This document shows positions 1 through 11,401 of a stretch of 64,000 bases of DNA, one piece after another. The notes beneath the pieces are model-generated. The model searched no databases. It saw only the letters and a list, made by a program, of their open reading frames with translations, and was not told the origin of the DNA. Source of the stretch: Cokeromyces recurvatus. Its lineage: Eukaryota; Mucoromycota; Mucoromycetes; Mucorales; Mucoraceae. The DNA lies in the NCBI RefSeq assembly GCF_025118155.1, contig NW_026251387.1:1395501-1459500 (forward strand). The letters run 5' to 3'. The translations under genes and the position numbers were made by a program. The first letter of the stretch is position 1. Each line of letters opens with the position of its first letter.

Positions 1-164
1 TTACTTACGGATATTGTTATTAGCTTGTTGCTTATTATCTTCATCAACATCAGCAAACGGATCTAATAAAAAGATGCATAAACTTAAGTATTCTTTTTTT
101 TTTAAAAAAAAAAAAGAAATTTTTATTTACCAAAAGGAACGTTGAGCTCTTCAATATTGGACAT
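1..164 (-). CDS. SUI1: Translation initiation factor eIF1 (SUI1), N-terminal part, runs off left edge
   Basis: This is the start of the gene for eIF1, the 40S-bound factor that enforces AUG selection in the scanning pre-initiation complex. Exon 1 is 164-131 and exon 2 is 62-9. They are joined by a 68-nt intron with gtaaat at its 5' end and ttattag at its 3' end, and a gtaagt donor follows at 8. The joined frame gives 29 residues beginning MSNIEELNVPFDPFADVDED, the standard eIF1 opening (short lead, then FDPFAD). The last codon is split so that the next residue can be H, as in the conserved NxIHIR stretch. The rest (HIRIQQRNGRK... core) lies outside the window. It is transcribed divergently from the GATA factor at 1099. 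Identity rests on the short FDPFAD signature plus the fitting splice phase; I am fairly sure. Confidence 0.8.
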
Positions 165-619
165 GAACTTATTAGTATAACTTGATATCACTTCTTTTTT
201 ATATATAAAAAGAAAAAAAAAAAGAAAAGAAAATTAATAATATATAAAAGAAAGGATAAAAAAAAAAAGAAAAAGAAAAAAATAGAAATTTTATTTTATT
301 TTTTGAAACCACCACCAATGGTAGTAAGACGTTTTTTTTTTTTTTTTTTTTTCGTCTCCCCGCAAATCATTTTGCATTCTTTAGTTGTTACTCAAGTATT
401 CTTAAGTAAGAAAGAAGAAAAAAGAATTCCCTTTCTCCCAATAAAATAAATAATAATAGTAGTATAAAATCATGAAAGATTTGCATGTATATTCTTTTTT
501 CGTACCTGGTTGCTAGGCAGGCAGCTTTAATTTATGCATAAAAAGAATTTATATATAATTTAGTCTTTTTTTTTTTGGCTATTTAAAAGATGAGTAGTTA
601 GAATAGGAATTTGCTTCAA

Positions 620-892
620 GATAAGATTGATAAATCTAAAGTGTAACAGGTTCTAAAATGCCACTATATACAATATACTTACATGCATGTAGACTAATAT
701 TTTATATGTTAATTTTGATTCACGTGATCCCTTATCTTGACTTTATTTTTAACAAATTTTCTCTTCCGCGGGAACTCCATGAAAGAAGGGGTAAAGATAT
801 GATATGTATTATACAGTAAAAAGGGGGTAAATAGCGGGGAAATAATCAATTGAAAGATAAACTAGAAAGTGAGAGAGAGAGATTAAAGATAA
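620..892. promoter_or_regulatory. Cluster of GATA-type sites plus an E-box in the eIF1/GATA-factor divergent promoter
   Basis: GATAA cores are seen at 620-625 (GATAAG), 629-634 (GATAAA), 731-736 (CTTATC, the reverse of GATAAG), 856-860 and 888-892. A palindromic CACGTG E-box lies at 721-726. All lie between the eIF1 start (164) and the GATA-factor start (1099). Five cores in about 270 nt suggest GATA-factor input, possibly autoregulation. In AT-rich DNA, GATAA arises often by chance, so function is inference. Confidence 0.35.
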
Positions 893-1098
893 CAAGCCTA
901 CTTTAATTGGATACTATTTCCTCCGATGATTTTTTTTAACTGTTTATTATAGCTACCACTATCATTATCCAATCATGGTTCATCATGACCTTGATGATAA
1001 ATATATATAAATATGTTTGTATACAAATGTATTTTTTTTTTATTTATCCCTTTTTTATTTTATTTTATTTCATTTTTACTTATTCATTTTATTTTAAA

Positions 1099-2526
1099 AT
1101 GACTGTAAAATCACCTTTTTATAATAAGCCTTCAACGGCTACAAGTGTTGATTCATGTCATAAATGTCCACTAATACAATCTTCTAGTTTATCATTCAAG
1201 ACAGACGATTTGAATTTTTCACAAAAACAAGACCAGTCTACTGTAGCAATCGTAACTGGCTTCGAACAAATGAAGGTCTCTAGTACTTCCAGCAATAACA
1301 ACTCTATTTCAGCCGTTATTGGACCGTGCAACTCCAGTGTTGCGAAATCGGACATTGGAAGTACAGTTGTTCCCTCCCCTTCTTGTTCGAATTGTGGTAC
1401 CACTACCACCCCTTTATGGCGTCGATCTCCTCTTGGAGAAATCATTTGCAATGCATGTGGTCTTTATTATAAGGCTCGTAATACTGCACGTCCTATTTGG
1501 TTAAAAAGAAATGCTTCAAAGCGTTCAAAACATGTTTCTGTAAGCCCTGTCGCCACCCTTGCTCCTCGTCTTTCACGTCCTCCCCTGTTAGCGCCAGTGC
1601 TTTCGATCATGACAGAAGTACCAACAGGTCCTCCTCCTCCTCCTCCTCCTCCTCCTCCTAACAAAATGGATAATATTAGCAGTAACAATCATCATAAACA
1701 GAGTCCAGTAGATACGCCACTAGAAGATTCGATTCATTTCATTTGCGCTAATTGCCAAACTTCAACAACCCCACTTTGGAGACGTGATGAATTGGGTCAA
1801 ACGATTTGTAACGCTTGTGGACTTTATTTTAAACTACATAATGTACATCGTCCTATTTCAATGAAACGCTCAACTATTAAACGTCGTAAACGAATTTCTA
1901 TGGCTAATATAGCTGTTACATATCGATCTACCATCATTCAGCCTCAACTCATAGAAAAAAAAAATCACTCTTCATGTGGAACAAAGAGACAAAGAGGAAT
2001 TGAAGACTCTGTTAAACGTACGGATCATTTACGTCCACTCTTGCCCTCTCCATCTTCTAGTACACTCGAGCCTACTTTTAAATCATCATTATTAAATCCT
2101 ATAGAGCCTGATGTATTTCATCGTCATCAACCATATCTTCCATCTCCACCTATGAAACCAACAAGATCTAACATTGCTTGTTTACTAAATCCTGATACAG
2201 ATCGTCGTGATAGAAGTCTTCCTAGTTTACCTTCTCCTCCATTAGTCACTTATGATCCTATACAGCCTTCATCACCTAAATTATTAAAAAAAAATGTGTC
2301 GAATGAAAATGATTCGATAGCCTCTCAGTCTAAAATGACCCCTTCTTTGTTTCATCCTCCTCCTCCTCCTCCTCTTGCTATTGTAGATCACAAAAAATCA
2401 CTTGAAGCTCATCGCGATGAATTAAAACGTGAAGTCAACCATCTTACATGCTTATTGAGTCGTACTACAGTTATGCTTCGGAATATTGATCATGCTATGG
2501 CTATCACGAATAATAATTATTATTAA
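1099..2526 (+). CDS. Double GATA-type zinc-finger transcription factor
   Basis: This is an intronless 475-residue nuclear transcription factor. I chose the ATG at 1099; the open frame reaches upstream to 985, but that stretch is a hydrophobic translation of T-rich leader. Finger 1 starts at C96 (CSNCG...CNAC) and finger 2 at C216 (CANCQ...CNAC). Both are CX2CX17CX2C with TPLWRR cores and the NACGLYxK tail that reads A/TGATAR sites. Finger 1 is followed by KARNTARP and finger 2 by KLHNVHRP, the pairing seen in fungal SRE/Urbs1/Sfu1 iron repressors. The segment between the fingers (about residues 137-214) has a run of about 10 prolines but no cysteine, so the iron-sensing Cys-rich block of that family is missing. 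The C-terminus (from about residue 433) is a probable short coiled coil. Several proline-rich SPP/PPPP tracts suggest activation or docking segments. A siderophore/iron role is possible but unproven. Confidence 0.88.
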   Translation: MTVKSPFYNKPSTATSVDSCHKCPLIQSSSLSFKTDDLNFSQKQDQSTVAIVTGFEQMKVSSTSSNNNSISAVIGPCNSSVAKSDIGSTVVPSPSCSNCGTTTTPLWRRSPLGEIICNACGLYYKARNTARPIWLKRNASKRSKHVSVSPVATLAPRLSRPPLLAPVLSIMTEVPTGPPPPPPPPPPNKMDNISSNNHHKQSPVDTPLEDSIHFICANCQTSTTPLWRRDELGQTICNACGLYFKLHNVHRPISMKRSTIKRRKRISMANIAVTYRSTIIQPQLIEKKNHSSCGTKRQRGIEDSVKRTDHLRPLLPSPSSSTLEPTFKSSLLNPIEPDVFHRHQPYLPSPPMKPTRSNIACLLNPDTDRRDRSLPSLPSPPLVTYDPIQPSSPKLLKKNVSNENDSIASQSKMTPSLFHPPPPPPLAIVDHKKSLEAHRDELKREVNHLTCLLSRTTVMLRNIDHAMAITNNNYY

Positions 2527-3946
2527 TCTAATTATTCACTTATTATTCTGATATAAATAAATAAATATGTATATATTCTTCTTGACATATGAAACCACGT
2601 GAAATGATTTTTTATTGTTTATAGCTTATGAATAAAAGTACAATTTTTATCATGTGTATTTCAACATCATAAAACAGGGGCAGACATGGTACTTTACTTT
2701 TAGATTATGCATAACAATAGTATTTTTTTTTTTTTTTTTTTTTTTACCTTTTGTAATTTTATTTATTACAGACCCCACATTTTTTTTGCTGAATAATAAC
2801 TTTTTTTTTTCCAATGAATTTGCACAACATAATACAATTAAATAAAATTATTATTTTCTCATTACATAATTAAAATTTTTGATCTTTATAAGTACATGAT
2901 ACTTGATTGCCTAGTCCGGCTTAATAAAATAGTAGAAAAAAAATCCTTATAAGGGACACAAGGTAAAAAAAAAAAAAAAAAAGAAAGATAAAGAGGTCAA
3001 GGGAAAATATAATAATGTTCCAAGAAAGTGAAGGATGATACATTACCTTCGATTGTTAAACAACCATCGGATCAGCTTGAAACCAGGATTTTCAATAAGA
3101 GGGGTGAACTTATCATGAAATATAGCATCTCATTCGTGGAAAATGGTGTATATTTTTGACCAGAGGATAGTCCATGTGAAATCATAATGTGATGGACAAA
3201 GAAGTTTAATAGACAGCTGGTTGTTCAATAGAAAGGATATGGGTTCAGCAACTGAGACAGGGATATATAAACGACGATACATGTGTAGATAGATAATGAA
3301 TTGAATGAGATTTGGTAAACAACTCGGTAAGATGATAAATGCATAATCGAGGTTTACCATCCTGCTGGTAGCCATTCAAGACATCAACAGAGAACACGAA
3401 CTCGTTCAACAGATGACATAATAGATAGCCAACATATAGGATCTACATCTAGATTGTGACGGCACACATTTAATAGTTTAGTGGTATGCGTAGCATACTA
3501 TATAGTTATCTGTGTTTATGTTTTTCTTTTTTTTTTACCAATCAAAAAAGTTTTAACACATTCAAAATTTTGTTCATGAAACAAATACAAGAAAATTAAA
3601 TACTACAACTACATTTATTATTTAAAATATTTACATTCTGTCCATATTGAAAAGTTTATAAGATTCACAAATTCACCCTCTGGCAATTTTTTAAGGTAGC
3701 TTTTTTTTTTTTTTTTTTTTGAGGGGAGGGGTTGCCTATCCGCGCATGGATTGATTGCAGTTTCGTAACAGGTTCCACAATCAAACGGTCGAAAGAAACA
3801 AAGGATAGTAGGTATCAAAATAGGCCTACCTCATGCGACTTATTCAAGCCACTTTTTTGTTTATGTCACAGAAGAAATGGCAACTGTACTGAATAAACTC
3901 GGATGATTGCATAATATGTATATTGTGATAGAGAATGCCACCTTTT

Positions 3947-4000
<54 letters not shown>

Positions 4001-4517
4001 AGAAATTTTGCAAGAAGAAATGTAGATCTATTTTATATGAATAAAAAATACTTTCTACACCTGATCCAACAAACAACGACTCTCTTATCAGTAGTCTGTT
4101 TTTATTATTAGTAAGACTTTGTTGGTTCACAGTTTACTCACTTTTGTTATAACTTTCTTTATTTGAAACGACTAACTGAAATGAATATAATAGTAATAGA
4201 GCCATTCACTTTACTTGGTTAAATAATAAACATTTTGGTAAAGAGCGGTTATAAATTCTCTACGATTTGTATTCTTTTTTTTTCTTACTAATCATTCATG
4301 CGTTCTAATAATAAATCTATGTCATTTATTAAATACCGTATATACACAAAATTCACATGTATTTAAATGATTAAAAATACATAATTTCTATTAGGCATTT
4401 GTAAAGTCGATTACACCAAATTAAGCTGTGTATAACATGGAAAAGGGAAAAATAAATAGGTATGCATGATGTATACTATCCTAATTTTTCTTTTCTTTTT
4501 TTTTTTCATAACAAAAT
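2527..4517. other. Intergenic, AT-rich, with a 48-nt poly-A run and a possible minus-strand relic
   Basis: No intact gene seen. There are T-runs near 2722 and A-runs near 2963. An uninterrupted A-run at about 3951-3998 is not supported as a retroposon tail by any recognisable body. On the minus strand, 3375-3050 reads as protein-like sequence with an in-frame stop at about 3130 (described separately). Confidence 0.6.
3050..3375 (-). pseudogene. Possible decayed coding fragment of unknown origin
   Basis: The frame starting at 3375 gives 81 residues with a protein-like texture, ending at a TGA near 3130. After that stop the same frame stays open for about 24 more codons, reading ...FHDKFTPLIENPGF... 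and then ...IRWLFNNRR before TAA. Read-through of one stop with retained composition suggests a decayed gene or transposon exon. I do not recognise the family. It could equally be chance in a locally GC-richer patch. Confidence 0.25.
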
Positions 4518-6091
4518 ATGAATAATAATTCAGAATATGATCCAAAGCATAAGGCTTCTAGTATAATGAGTACAACAAGTACAGCAAGTAGTCATAGTAT
4601 ATGGGATTATCCATTGAATCCTAATCTAATAGATCCTACTAGTGACTTTATTGATAACAAAGAGCAATTAGGTACTCATCAGACTTTAGAAGGTATTATA
4701 TGCAAATTCATATAATATGTTATTGTATTATCAAAGAGCCTAAATTATTAGAGTGTATGTATTACATAGATTATCATGTTAATAACTCTACATTAAATAC
4801 ATCTCAGACCATCTCTCTTATTTCTCCATTTGTTGATTTTGATCATAATTCGAGCAAGAGAAGAAAAACCCACTCTAATGTCACTACTGAGTTATTCATG
4901 CCACTATCCATTTCTCATGATAATAAACAAGAAGCAATGCAGAATAAAGCAGTAAGAATATGTGCATCATAGATAGATATACAATTTAAGCCTTTATATA
5001 TGTAGGAACAAGAAATTGATAAAGGTGTCACTGCTAAGAAAGGAAACTCTCATAAAGATCAAAAAGATGAAAATCCCTTTAAAAACACGATTACTCCACT
5101 TATTTACCTACAACATAGTGATCAAATAATAATGCCTTCAATAGCTTCAACTTCCTTGTATTCTGATTATGATAAAATGTCTATTCAGCAGCAAAGGTCA
5201 TTGATTGAAAATGGTCAAAAAGAGTATCCAACTATCATCGAAGAAACTCAACAGCAAAGTGTCCATCCTTTGATGACCAAAAAACGAACAAGGGCAACAT
5301 TATTATCAACAAGTTGTCGAGATACGTTAACTGAAGATGAAAAAAGAATGAACCACATTGCTTCTGAACAAAAGAGACGTAATACGATTCGCTCAGGTTT
5401 TAAAGAGTTGACCGAAATCGTTCCAACTCTAAAAAATATAAATAATTCTAAAAGTACAATCTTGTTTAAGGCAGTGGATTACATTAAATACCTTGATAAA
5501 CGAAATCGTAACTTGAATGAGAAAATTACTTTGCTTCAAATACGAATCAATGGAATAACAAAGAATCGTCTTGAAAGACAAGAAGAACACTATTATCATT
5601 TATCATCCATTAATAAACACCATTTAATAAACAAATTTTTCGAAAAAGGACAATGCCATGATGACCTAGTTCAAGAAGATAATCATGATTCTTTTTGTTC
5701 CACTACTGATACCACTACTACTACACATAGTGTGCTTAATAAACAGCAACAGCAACAACACATAAGTCCTACTACTACTACTACTACTACTATAGCCATA
5801 TCTGCACTTCTAGTACATAAAAATCAACAGAAACAATTAGAAGAACTTCAAGAGTATCTAAGAATGCAACAGCAACTATTAGAGAAACATAACATTATTT
5901 TACCGAAAATGAAAAATAGCTCTTTTACTAGTATACAAACAAAGAAAGATAGTAAATCAATCATGTTATTAAATAAGCGTACAACACGGCCTGAACGACA
6001 TCGTCAATATAATTCAATATCAATTCCTTCAAGTCAAAGTAGTAATAATGATGAAAATGAATGCAATATACATCATCAATCCTCCTTATAA
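4518..6091 (+). CDS. bHLH (probable bHLH-zipper) transcription factor
   Basis: Three exons fit: 4518-4692, about 4770-4951 and 5006-6091, giving about 480 residues. The second border (4952 gtaag / 5005 tgtag) is clear. The first acceptor is uncertain: 4736, 4751 and 4769 all keep frame, and I prefer 4769. The bHLH domain covers about residues 233-287. It opens with NHIASEQKRRNTIR, whose H236, E240 and R244 are the His-Glu-Arg triad that reads CACGTG-type E-boxes. Helix 2 reads SKSTILFKAVDYIKYLDK and runs into a leucine-repeat segment, so the layout recalls the Myc/Max/Mlx group and fungal Ino4-like factors. The rest is low complexity, with Thr runs and Gln-rich patches after the domain. It is expected to be a nuclear dimer; partner and targets are unknown. 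Confidence 0.82.
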
Positions 6092-6993
6092 CTTGAATAA
6101 TACGTCCTCCTTGAGACATCTTTTATTATAAATAACAACATAACTAATTAAAATAGTTTTTTTTTTTTATTCGTCATTAAAATTTTAATATTTGTTATGT
6201 AAATAAGTGAAATTTTTTGTTTACTAGTAACCCATTTATTATTACTCACACAACATTTTATAGGAGAGAATTTTATCGATTTTTTTTTTTCTTTTTTTTT
6301 TTTTTTTATTCCATTTAAATAAGTTAACTTTGTTGAAGGAATAAATGTATTCGTATATATTTCAAAGAGTAGCTAACAACAAGCTTATTCCATTTTAGCA
6401 ATGATAATTATTACCTCCCCCCTTTTTTTTTCGAGAATCATATCTTAAAATTGTAAAAGGATAAGACTCTCTTCGAAAAAAAAAAAAAAAAAAAATTATT
6501 TATTTATATGAAACAGAGACATCTATGCAGCAATCAATAAGACGACAGCTGGACGACCTTTTGTAATAATCTACTGCTATTTATCATGACGTCAGTTACT
6601 ATCAACCAATCATTTTAATTTTAATGTGAAATAAAGTGGTGTATAATAGAAACTTCGTCATTATTGGTTGAAATCATCTAAAAAATTTTTTTTTTCCGCA
6701 GCGATAAAAAAAAATTTGATTCTTTTTCTTTATAAAAGAAAAAAAAGGAAAAAAACGAGGCTTGGCGAAGGCTTGGTTATATACTCTTGCTTTTCCTCTT
6801 TAGAAGAACTCCGGTCAAAGAGGCATAAACTCATACATACAGAGAGAGTGAAAAAAAAAAAAAAAAAAAAAAAGAGAGAAAGAGAGAGAAAATATTGCAT
6901 AAATAATATCAAAGCAAGCATAAAAGAAATATTTAACGCTAAACAAAAAGCAAAAAGGATTATCGATTTTAACAACACAATTTCTTTTTAATA
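6092..6993. other. Intergenic region between bHLH and Myb-C2H2 genes
   Basis: This holds the 3' tail of the bHLH gene and the leader of the next gene. It contains poly-T near 6280-6307, poly-A near 6477-6494, and a GA-rich purine tract at about 6840-6892. The purine tract gives spurious Lys/Arg-rich translations. No gene supported. Confidence 0.5.
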
Positions 6994-9530
6994 ATGGCCA
7001 GAGTCCATCTCTTTACTCCCTCCTCTGCCAATGACAGACGTCGACATATGCCAGAATATCATCATATTACTGAAGAGGCACCTATACCTACAACAACGTC
7101 TGATAACAGAACGATATCTGCGCAACAACAAGAGGAAGGACACACGTTAGATGTAGATGCCATCAGTTCACCTTCTATATCAAAAATAAATTCAACTTTG
7201 ACAACTTTAACTGCACCTTCTTCTCCTGAACAAAAAGATAAAAGAGAAAGTCTAACAAGTCAAATAACTTCAAGTAGCGCTGCACTAACAGCTGCTTTAC
7301 TACAGAATGCACATGGAAATAATGATATGATGGGAGCTGTTGCAGCGGCTTTATCTGTCAAGCCAGGTAAAAATTTTAAACTATTAGACACTATTTTACA
7401 ATCTCCTAAACTGATTTATGACAACTAGAATCATTTCAAATTATTGAAAACAATGGAACACAGTCAGGCCAAACTCATATAGGACAATCGAATAGCTCAT
7501 CTCAGATCAATAACCATAAACCTGAAGATGCTATTGAACAAGCAACAGTTGCAGCAACAGCATTACAACTTTTAGGACTATCACATAATGAAAGTAAAGA
7601 TAAAGACAAAGAGATATCAATACACCAAGAAGAACAGCAGCAAACAAATGCTACTAGCAACAATGAAAATAACAATGCCATCCTATATCCGGCATTAACA
7701 CCTAATTTAGAAGATACTGATTTAAACAATGAAGATTATAAAAAAGGTGCTTGGACTCCACAAGAAGATGAATTGCTACTTGCAGGTATTAAAAAGTTTG
7801 GATATGGTCGATGGAAAGAGATTGCTATTTCTATCCCTGGTCGAAAGGGTAAACAACTGAAACAAAGATGGGATAATACATTAGCAGCGAAATATGTGGA
7901 TCAAGAATGGTTAAAGAATAAAATTCGCAATGATGAACAAAGAGATTATAGATCTTCTTCACCTAGTACTACTACACAGACATTAGATCTTCATCAAAAA
8001 GCATTAACAAATGTAGCCGAGGATAAAGGTTTGAAGTTTTTAGAAGCAACAGACTGGAATGATATTGCGTTAAAAATTAGTGAAAAGGCTAGAGGTGATC
8101 AACATGCTATTGAAACATTATTATCTCAAGCACTTTTAGGAACAGTAGCAACTCATACAGCAGCAGCGGCGGCGGCGGCAGCGGCGGCGGCGGCAGCAGC
8201 AGCAGCTATTAATACTAATAATGGCAACTCTAATAGCAGCAGCAGCAGCAGCAGCAGTAACAATAACAACAACAACAACAACAACAACAACAGTAATAAT
8301 AATAATAATAATAATAATAGTGGTAGTGGTAGTAATCCAATAACAACTGTAAATACACCTACTGGTGGTAGTATTGCATCATCATCCGCAACAACACCTA
8401 TCATTAATAATAATAACAGTAATACTCCTTCACCTATTCAAACCCATGATACCATTCTTCAAGAATCCAATCCATCCACGCCTACATCAACCACTATCAC
8501 ACTACCCGGATCTACTACAACAACAAATCAAACTAGTACAACTGCTTCTGCTCCAATTAATGATGCCATTAACTTAACATATTCAAGATCTTCTATTGAG
8601 CCTAGTAGTACACCTACACTTAATTATGCTGATGCAGCTGCTTTAGCACTTTATGCTACTCATCTTTCACAACATACAAATAATGCTAATAACAATACCA
8701 ACGCAGGACACTCTCTTAACCTAGCTAATCATCCTTATTTTATGGCTAATCCTTTTAGTAATACAAGTTCTGCTGACAGTAATGCTGTTGCAGCAGCAGC
8801 AGCAGCAGCAGCAGTTGCTTCTCTCGCTCAACAGCAACAACAACAGCAACAGCAACAACAGCAGCAGCAGCAACAGCAGCAGCAGCAACAGCAGCAACAA
8901 CAGCAGCACCAGCACCAGCAACAACAACAACAACAACAACAGCAACAGCAACAACAACAACAGCAGCAGCAGCAAAATAATATTAATTATACTCCAACTA
9001 CATCATCACAAGCGCCGTCATCATCATCATCTGTATCTGGAGCATTACTAAACCGAACAGGTAATATAGCAGGACATAAAAGGCGTCGATCCGATCCAGC
9101 GTTAGCAGAGACACAAAGTGCAGCGATGACGATCTATGCCTCAGCGACACCCATTACGACTACTATTAATAATCAAACACAGACCGTGTATCCATGTTTA
9201 TTTCCAAATTGCGGTAAAACATTTGCAAGACTTTATAATCTAAAGAGTCACTCAAGGACACATACAGATGACCGACCCTTTGTTTGCTCTGCATGTTCTG
9301 CCGCCTTTAGTCGAAATCATGACTTGAAGAGACATTCTAAAATTCATGGAGGGGATAAACCATATAAATGTGAAGGATGTAAAAAGAGTTTTTCAAGGTA
9401 AGAAGAAAATAAGTATAGATAAATAAATAGACAGATTTACTTATTATACATGTATAAAACGATTAGATTGGATGCTCTAAAACGACATAAAAGCAATCAA
9501 CGAAATAAGCAAGGATGTCTAAATGCTTAG
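6994..9530 (+). CDS. Fusion transcription factor: single Myb/SANT repeat plus three C2H2-type zinc fingers
   Basis: Exons 6994-7366, 7429-9397 and 9467-9530 join in phase to 801 residues. The ATG follows an in-frame stop at 6989. A Myb/SANT repeat spans about residues 231-285. It begins [20 protein letters not shown] and has the spaced aromatics W233, W(KEIA) and W(DNTL). C2H2 fingers begin at C714: finger 1 is CxxxxC...HxxxH, finger 2 CSAC...HxxxH, finger 3 CEGC...H. Finger 3 is split by the last intron and lacks a second His at normal spacing; a Cys nine residues on (NKQGC) could make it C2HC, as in Crz1-like terminal fingers. Between them are poly-Ala (from about 369), Ser/Asn runs, a second poly-Ala and a poly-Gln block of nearly 50 (from about 592, with a few His). 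The repeats are CAG/CAA and GCN mixtures and likely vary in length. Two different DNA-binding modules in one protein is unusual. Targets are unknown. Confidence 0.85.
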
Positions 9531-9739
9531 ATATCATTACTACTATTTAATGTATTACCAAGTTCATACCTTCTTCCTTCTTCTTTTTTTTTTATACATC
9601 TATATTCTTATTTTATATAACTTGGTTTATTCTGTTCTGTTTTTGTTTTGTTTTTGTTTTTTTTTACAGTATTTTCTTTAATATGTATGTATGTATGTAG
9701 AAAATAAAAAAAATTTATTATATGTGTAAATAGATGTCA

Positions 9740-9926
9740 GTAATATATATAAATATAAATATACAAATATAGATCTATGTAAATATATGCATATACACAT
9801 ATATGTATGTATATATATACATATATATATATATATCTGTATGTATATGTATATGTATATGTATGTATATATATACATATATATATATATATCTGTATGT
9901 ATATGTATATGTATATGTATGTATAT
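9740..9926. repeat. TA/GTAT-rich minisatellite with a 56-bp period
   Basis: An AT-alternating tract lies downstream of the Myb-C2H2 gene. A 56-bp unit starting GTATGTATATATATAC begins at 9805, repeats at 9861 without visible change, and a third partial copy starts at 9917. Within the unit are GTATAT and TATATA subrepeats. It overlaps only the 3' flanks of two convergent genes, so it probably has no coding role. Confidence 0.8.
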
Positions 9927-9973
9927 TACATGCAAAGTATTCATTGCATATTATACTCTACGTAGTAATGGAA

Positions 9974-11208
9974 TTATTTTTTGGTATCATTTACTTTTAA
10001 AACTTCAACCTTATTAGTTTCCTCTTCTTCTTCTTCCTTCTTCTTTAAAGCAGTGAAGGCAATTTTCAAATAGATAGAACGTCCATCCAAGGCAAGATCC
10101 TTTGTCAACTCTAGGGCTTTCAATTGTTCCTTTTCATTTTCAAATTCAACAAAACCATATCCTTTAGAACGACCATTTCTCATACGAGCGATATAAGCAG
10201 AAACGACTTTATAATTTTTAAAGACCTGATCTTTCAGTTCTTCAGATGTAGTAGCATAAGGTAAGTTGGCAACGAAAAGAGTGGTCTTGGAGGGTTCAGT
10301 GGGGATCCTTTCAGGCTTAACCCTATTATTGTTCTTCTTTTTAATTGAGCGTTTATTCTCATCAAGAGGAGTTTCTTCTATTTGATTCCTTTTGACTTCG
10401 TCTTTCTTGGGTTGATCTACTGTTTCCTTTTTATCAATAGTAGATGAAGATTCAGCACGCTGACGACGACGACGACGACGATGTTGATTATTATTATTAC
10501 GACGTCTAAAGGAGCGCTTCTTTCTATGAGATGTATCATGTTCTGATTCGTTATTGATTTCCTTTGGACGAGCCATTTGAACATTAATTTCACGACCATC
10601 CAGCATCTTATGATCAAATTCCTTGATGGCCTTCTGAACAGCTCCTTCTGTCTCAAATGTGACAAAACCATAACCAATGGGTCTACGACCTCTTTTGATA
10701 ATAATTGCCTCCAAACTACGCGTGATTTATATTTGAATTAATATATGCTTTCCCTTTCCTTCTTCTTCTTCTTTTTCTTCCCTCCCCTTTATACATATAT
10801 ATATACTTACACTTTACCAGCGCTTTCAGCAAAAGAGGTAAGGGACTCCTTTGTAGTACTAAACGAGAGATTACCAATAAAGACCTTATGTTAAAATGGA
10901 GATGATGACAATTAACAATCACAACAACAAAAGCTTATTATCTATTTTTATATATTTGTATATATTACCTTTTGCTCCTTAATAGCGGGAGTTTCATCTT
11001 TGATCACAATAGACTTAGTAGGTGCCTCAGGCTTATTAGTAGAAGTACCGCTAGTAACAACTACAACAGGAGTAGCAGCAGTAGCAGTAGTAGCTATAGA
11101 TGTAGACGTTGGCGTAGTAGTAGTAGCAGCAGCAGTAGTAGTAGTAGTAGTAGCTATAGATGTAGACGTTGGTGTAGTAGCAGTAGTAGTAGCAGTAGTA
11201 GTAGGCAT
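9974..11208 (-). CDS. Two-RRM RNA-binding protein with an Arg-rich linker (Sbp1-like)
   Basis: Exons 11208-10969, 10884-10811 and 10715-9974 join in phase to 351 residues. The N-terminus (1-60) is Thr/Ala/Ser-rich and carries a PTSTSIATT duplication. RRM1 (about 81-155) is split over exons 2 and 3, with RNP2 VFIGNL and RNP1 GYGFVTF. A basic linker follows with KKRSFRRR and a run of six arginines. RRM2 (about 248-325) has RNP2 LFVANL and RNP1 KGYGFVEF. The tail is Glu/Lys-rich. Two RRMs around an Arg-rich linker recall yeast Sbp1, an mRNA-binding repressor of translation; here the linker is RRR-type rather than RGG. Shuttling between nucleus and cytoplasm is likely but inferred. Convergent with the Myb-C2H2 gene; only the minisatellite lies between. 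Confidence 0.85.
11080..11178. repeat. 60-bp direct repeat inside the RRM-protein N-terminus
   Basis: The segment TAGCTATAGATGTAGACGTT at about 11090 recurs 60 nt later at about 11150, inside a GTAGTAGCAG trinucleotide array. On the minus strand it encodes the duplicated PTSTSIATT block. Trinucleotide slippage or a tandem duplication explains it. Confidence 0.7.
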
Positions 11209-11401
11209 ATTAGTATTTATTAAATATAAATAGAGTTATTCTTTTCGAAGAAAAAAAGAGAATGTAAAAGAAAAAAAAATAGGGGTTAATTTTCTTTTGT
11301 GTTTCCATCTTGTTAGCTGTTAATAATTCATGAATGGCGCAGCTTTCATTATTTGAACCAATAATATTTATCATCAAAAGAGGAACAATCATCAAACTCA
11401 C

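Noticed and set aside
985..1098. Upstream extension of the GATA-factor frame starting [11 protein letters not shown]
   Set aside because: It is the translation of a T-rich leader (F/Y/I only). The ATG at 1099 begins normal protein composition.
3951..3998. Long poly-A run as a retroposon tail
   Set aside because: Such runs occur throughout this genome, including inside introns, and no element body or target duplication adjoins it.
6668..6991. 107-codon Lys/Arg-rich frame before the Myb-C2H2 gene
   Set aside because: It comes from an A/GA-rich purine tract, ends at a stop just before 6994, and shares no domain or splice join with the next gene.
8153..8975. Poly-Leu reverse-strand frames
   Set aside because: They are complements of CAG/CAA, AAC and GCN repeats coding poly-Gln, Asn and Ala in the real gene.
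9678..10017. I/Y/C-rich frames on both strands
   Set aside because: They are translations of the TA/GTAT minisatellite.
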